From: Ailurus styani
Lineage: Eukaryota; Chordata; Mammalia; Carnivora; Ailuridae
DNA: 64,000 nucleotides
Assembly (NCBI GenBank): GCA_002007465.1
Contig: LNAC01000861.1
Span: 520,458 to 584,457 of the forward strand
Direction of reading: 5' to 3'
Below, in pieces: positions 59,590 to 64,000 of the stretch; the stretch's first letter is position 1; each line of letters starts with the position of its first letter. The notes below the pieces were generated by a model. It worked only from the letters and a program-made list of their open reading frames with translations. It made no database searches and had not been told where the DNA came from. The position numbers were made by a program, and so were the translations under genes.

Positions 59590-60998
59590 ATTTAGTAAGT
59601 CAATAGTGAAAATAAAATAAAACCACAGAAAACACTCAACTGTTCCAGCAGAAGGCAGAACAAAGGGAAAAGAGAACAAAGGCCAGCTGGACAAATTGAA
59701 AACAAGTAGCAAAATGCTAGATGTGACAAAACGTAAATCACAGAAAAATATAAATTAGACTCATCAAAATAAAAAAAATTCACTTAAAAGGCATGGTCGA
59801 AAGAATTAAAAGGCAGACCACAGACCAGAAGAAAATATTTATATAACATATATGATAAAGGACTTATATCCAAAATACACAAAGAACTTTTAGAACACAA
59901 TGATAATAAGACCAACAACCCTAGTTTTAAAATGGGCTAAAGATTTTAATAGATCGATTACTAGTGAAGATACACAAGTGACAAAAAAAAAAAAACCATT
60001 CATCTTCATTCCTCATTAGGAAATGAAAGTTAACTCCAAAATGTAAAGCAATGAAAGTGAAACCAAGGGCGCCTGGGTGGCTCAGTGGGTTAAAGCCGCT
60101 GCCTTCGGCTCAGGTCATGATCCCAGGGTCCTGGGATCGAGGCCCGCATCGGGCTCTCTGCTCAGCAGGGAGCCTGCTTCCTCCTCTCTCCTCTCTCTCT
60201 GCCTGCCTCTCTGCCGACTTGTAATCTCTNAAATAAATAAAAATCTTTAAAAAAAAAAAAAAAAAAAGAAAGTGAAACCAAGATGAGGTACTACTATACA
60301 TTGTTTAGAATGACTAGATACCAATGAGGTATAAGGAGCAACTCTAATTCTCACGTGTTGCTGATGAGAATGAAAACTATCAGATCCATTTTGGAAAAGA
60401 GTTTGGGGGTTTCTTATCAATTTCAGCATATCCATTCAATACAACCACCACTTTCCCATGAAATTAATCCAGAGAAATGAAAGCATATATTCACATACGC
60501 TTGTTTGTTCAAAGTAGACGCCCCCCCCAAAAAAAAACAAAAAAAACCCCACAAAAACAAAATCAAAACTGGAAACAATCCAACCAATTCAAATCCTCAT
60601 CAACTGCTGAATGGGTAAATTAATTGTGGTATAACCATACAATGGAATAAGTAAGCAATAACAAGAAATGATGAACCACTGATACATTCAACAACATGGA
60701 TGGACTGCAGAAGCATTATTCTAAATGAAAGAAGATAGAAAGGGAGAGAATTTACATGCTTCATAATTCCATTTACACGAAATTCTAGAAAAGTTAAAAC
60801 CTAGTGACAGAAAGTAGACTGGCAGCTGCCAGGGCTATGATCCAGGATGAAGCAACTGACTGCAGGGAACACTGGCAGATGTTTTTAGACTGTAGGAACT
60901 TTTCTATATCTTGATAGTGATGATGCTTACATGTCTGAAATAATTCTCAAACTCCTCCTTTCTATGGTATGTAAATATTATCTCCATAAAACTTTTTT
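59590..60998 (+). mobile_element. L1M ORF2 3' end and 3'UTR, split by a CAN-SINE
   Basis: 'aaaaggcagaccacagacca', 'ataaaggacttatatccaaa', 'aaatgggctaaagattttaa', then after the SINE 'agatgaggtactactataca', 'aatccagagaaatgaaagca', 'aactggaaacaatccaacca', 'ttcaacaacatggatggact' and 'tttctatatcttgatagtga' follow the L1M ORF2 C-terminal region and 3'UTR in order. Multiple stops. Confidence 0.8.
60053..60282 (+). mobile_element. Youngest CAN-SINE, perfect 15-bp TSD
   Basis: Body 60068-60267. TSD gaaagtgaaaccaag exact at 60053-60067 and 60268-60282. Consensus-like head (gggcgcctgggtggctcagt) and core, with an A19 tail. A single N at 60230 replaces part of the CT-rich tract before the aataaa repeats, so the tract length is unresolved. 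Confidence 0.96.
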
Positions 60999-61007
60999 TT
61001 CATCAGT

Positions 61008-61165
61008 AAAATCAACCATTTCTTATGTGCCAGACCTTGTGCTAGACACCAGAATTAAATCAATTTAGTCAATCAACCAACCAACTAACCAACCAGCCAA
61101 CCTCTGTCCCTTCTTTTATTATCTAGTTGGGGAAATAGACAATAAATTTAGTAATTGCCACAAAA
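61008..61165 (-). mobile_element. L2 3'-end fragment, minus strand
   Basis: 'tcttatgtgccagaccttgt', 'gctagacaccagaattaaat' and 'tctagttggggaaatagaca', then 'ataaatttagtaa', are antisense L2 landmarks. An (AACC)n tract at 61073-61102 is inserted or expanded inside. Confidence 0.65.
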
Positions 61166-64000
61166 TATATGTGATATTATAAGTATATCACAGGGTTCCA
61201 AAGAAACGAGGATTAGATACTTGGGAAAAATTACCAGATGAGTGGCTAAAGATGGCAAAACACATATCCCTACTTTAGCAACCTACTAAATTCACATATT
61301 CCCTGAATACATACCATATAAAGGCAAATGATTTTGCATATCAGAAATTTGAAAATTTTATAAACAAGATGGACATATTTAAATTGAAATTCTTAAGAGA
61401 ATGCTCTATTTTTTGTGTGCATCCCTTCTACTCTTATACTTACTTTGCCTTCATTTTTGTGAATTATAACACAGAGTATCTTAATTGTACCATGCAATAA
61501 ATTTTCACATACATGTATTTCCTCATAGCTACCACCTAGATCAAGTAAATTCTTAGAATTTTTTTGTTTTTAGATTGCTCATTGATTATTTATTGGCATT
61601 TTGGAATTTGAGACAGAGGGCAATGTTGTCACTCTATGGAAAAGCCATAGGGGAAGACCAAAATTGTCATTCCTACTTACAGGAATTGTTCAGCATGATC
61701 AGTTTTGACTCTGTTAGCTTCATTATGAAGATAGCTAATTTAGGTAACATTTGTAAGCACTCCCAGGGTGAAGCATGTCTTTCTAAGAGAGGTAAATATC
61801 AATATTCTGCCCTTGGGAAAGCTACTGGAATTTTAAAATCATTTCACTACAGGTAGAAAATTATAATTTTCAATGGGAACATGTTGAACCCTGAATAAAA
61901 TGGGGGCCTACTAGCAAGTCTCCACTGTGCTTTTGTCTAGGAAAAAAAATACCTTTGTGAGTTGACCTTAAAATGCACTTTAATCTATGGCTATAATCTA
62001 TGGTTATCCACTTGAAATAATAATTAATGCTAATGAAATCAATAATTAGGAGCCATTCTCAATTTTAATTAAACATACAAGTATTCTAATTAACCACTTT
62101 TGGACTTTGTCTTGAAGTTGAAGGTCTTCTACTCCTTGACAGACAATGAGCTCAGCTCAGGAAAAAAACCACCACACCCCTTGAATTAGACTACACATTG
62201 GATGGCCTACTACAGTTGTTTTCGGTCAGCATGGTTGTTGCTGAGAAAAGTCCCTCCCTGGAAAATGGAATCTATTTCTGGAAAGTGTGATACAGGGCCC
62301 TAGGCCAATCCACACGGTGTTATTCGGCACTATCAACTTCACGTAACATTTCCAAATGTTCTACATTCAGACTTTTTCAGGACTTTCCTGGTACTAGATC
62401 TTACCCGAAACTATTTCTCTCCTATCCAAGCTCACAGCGAATGAGAACTGGGTATGTACTAAAGTCTGAGCAAGTGGCGAAACAGACTCTGGAAAGGCAA
62501 ATGGGGGAATGAGTCACAGACGTCCTTAGCTTCAGGTTTTTCCCTTACCTGATTTTCATGAATCAAAACTGGTTTGAGATTTTCTGTCTTTCTCAATCTT
62601 GCCCTTGGACATCAATGGTTTGTTTGCAGACACACTGTTCCACTGAAGTAACATTTTAAAAGATGCTTTCCAGGAGTGAGCGATGAGGATTATAAGCCCT
62701 TTCCAGCTTTAGCAGGACAGGGTTTCCAGACCACCTGGCCTTTTGTCTTCCTTCAGATCATCTTTTTGGGTAATCGTCCCTTCTACCTCCATACAATACA
62801 GAGCATATTCAGGAGACTGGGTTATCTAGGATCTGGATGGCAAGCAGATGACGTTGAGGAGATCACATCTATCACTGGGAGAACTATGCCTGATAGCTTG
62901 TTTAACCGGGCTCATTCTGAGAGCATGTATGGACAACATATTCTGCTCTCTTTAACACCAGGGAAACTGAGGCACCATACAGGCTAGTGTTTCCCCCTAG
63001 AATCTCAGCAGCTTTCTCTGAGTTCATTTTAATTCTATAGGGACATGAAGTCTATTTTTCCATTGGGATTCAAGCAGGCTGGTTTCTATAGTGTCATCAT
63101 TCCACTATCTCTGCCTTGTTGACCATTTCTAAAGACACAAGTCTGCAGGTACAAACATCCCAGACTCTGACCATCCCCACTGCAGTTATCATTCTTCCAA
63201 CACATATCATTAGGATGAAACAGGTTTGTTTGTTTCATTTTCAAACAAAATAGGACATGGCTTGTTGTCTAGTCTACTCATTTAAGGACCTAGCAGATAA
63301 CTAAGCATTATTTTTGCAAGACAGAATTTCAAAGTACCCTGGAGCATCAGCACTATAGGAGATTGGGTAATGGTCTCTGGAAGCTTTTACTATTTTTTAA
63401 ATGGATAATTTATTTGGAATAATTTGGAATAGACATTTTATTTGTGATACATTAACTAAACTCCAGAGTTTAATTCTAACAGTTTTCCATTAATGCCTTT
63501 TTTTTTCTGTTCCAGGATCCAACTGTGAATCAGTCTTCTTCCCATCTAATATGAGGTCCTTTCTAGAATTTACCTTCAGATACCAGTATTTTCTTCCCAA
63601 TAATTCTTTTGGTCTGCCTTGGATCTTAATAGGAACAATACTAAAGCCCTGAGCTCCATGTTGTGTGTTGTTTTGTTCCTCTCCACAGTGAACACACCTC
63701 ACTCACACTTACTGCTATGGATCAAATCAAAATAGAGTAGAAGGGTGATGGATTTTTGAAAGGGTCCTTCACTGGTTTCACCAAGGACACAGTAGAGGTA
63801 AGCCCAGCCTTCTTTCACTGTCTCTTCCTTTCTTTACTTTTTCTGAGTAAAAACATTTAGGTCAAATGAATCCGAACTAAAAAGCAGCTGGATTTTCCCT
63901 GGAATCAATAAAACCCTTCCAAAACACCCACACTGAAACAAACAAAACCTTCATCAATGCCCCTGACAAGCCAAGGACTCCCTCCTTTGTGCACCTGTAG
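61166..64000. other. Unique sequence to window end
   Basis: No repeat signature stands out. 62010-62105 is rich in taatta-type homeodomain-like text ('aataattaatgctaatgaaa', 'caattttaattaaacat') and is a conserved-element candidate. The 103-codon ORF at 62676-62987 and the others are unrecognised. Confidence 0.35.

Noticed and set aside
1..64000. CRISPR array, operon or phage-like system
   Set aside because: The repeats are mammalian SINE/LINE/LTR/DNA elements and dinucleotide microsatellites. There is no regularly spaced repeat-spacer array and no bacterial gene organisation.

Overview
The window is vertebrate nuclear DNA: AT-rich, without operons or long ORFs, and dense in mammalian interspersed repeats. 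Eighteen copies of a tRNA-Lys-type CAN-SINE (carnivoran SINEC) place it in Carnivora. The youngest copies carry the 'gtgggttaaagcc' head with 'ctgcctacttgtgatctctc' that I associate with weasel-family genomes (mink, ferret, stoat, otter) rather than dogs or cats. The species call is inference. I see no recognisable protein-coding gene, tRNA, rRNA, snRNA, CpG island or CRISPR array. The window reads as an intergenic or deep-intronic segment, and almost every short ORF is chance or repeat-derived.

Layout. 1-7.6 kb: five CAN-SINEs, a hAT-type fragment, a diverged pair of unassigned related sequences at 476-640 and 2507-2680, a MIR and a MER5A. 7.6-11.5 kb: two old L1 3'-end pieces around unique sequence. 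11.6-17.7 kb: a decayed endogenous retrovirus on the minus strand. Its pol is recognisable (RT-RNase H connection, RNase H, start of integrase), and it is interrupted by a MaLR LTR, two SINEs and a 648-base assembly gap. 17.8-19.4 kb: antisense L1 ORF2. 20.8 kb: a small 5'-inverted (twin-primed) L1. 23-33 kb: six SINEs plus MIR and L2 remnants. 33-48 kb: L2, MaLR, MER20-like and L1 3'-end fragments. 48-61 kb: SINEs nested in L2, LTR-like and L1 hosts. 61-64 kb: mostly unique sequence.

The nesting gives a relative chronology: L2, MIR and the retroviral pol are oldest; MaLR, hAT and L1M-type insertions follow; CAN-SINEs are last. Target-site duplications (TSDs) are readable for most SINEs; that at 60053-60067/60268-60282 is a perfect 15 bp.

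The items most worth a second look are these. Two single-N joins are each flanked by near-identical direct duplications (14383 and 15229) and look like retained contig overlaps or haplotypes rather than biology. Two A-tail-only retroposon-like insertions have 14- and 20-bp TSDs. One L1 is twin-primed. A 71-bp minus-strand segment at 34540-34610 has good splice sites on both sides. I found no evidence of a previously undescribed functional system.
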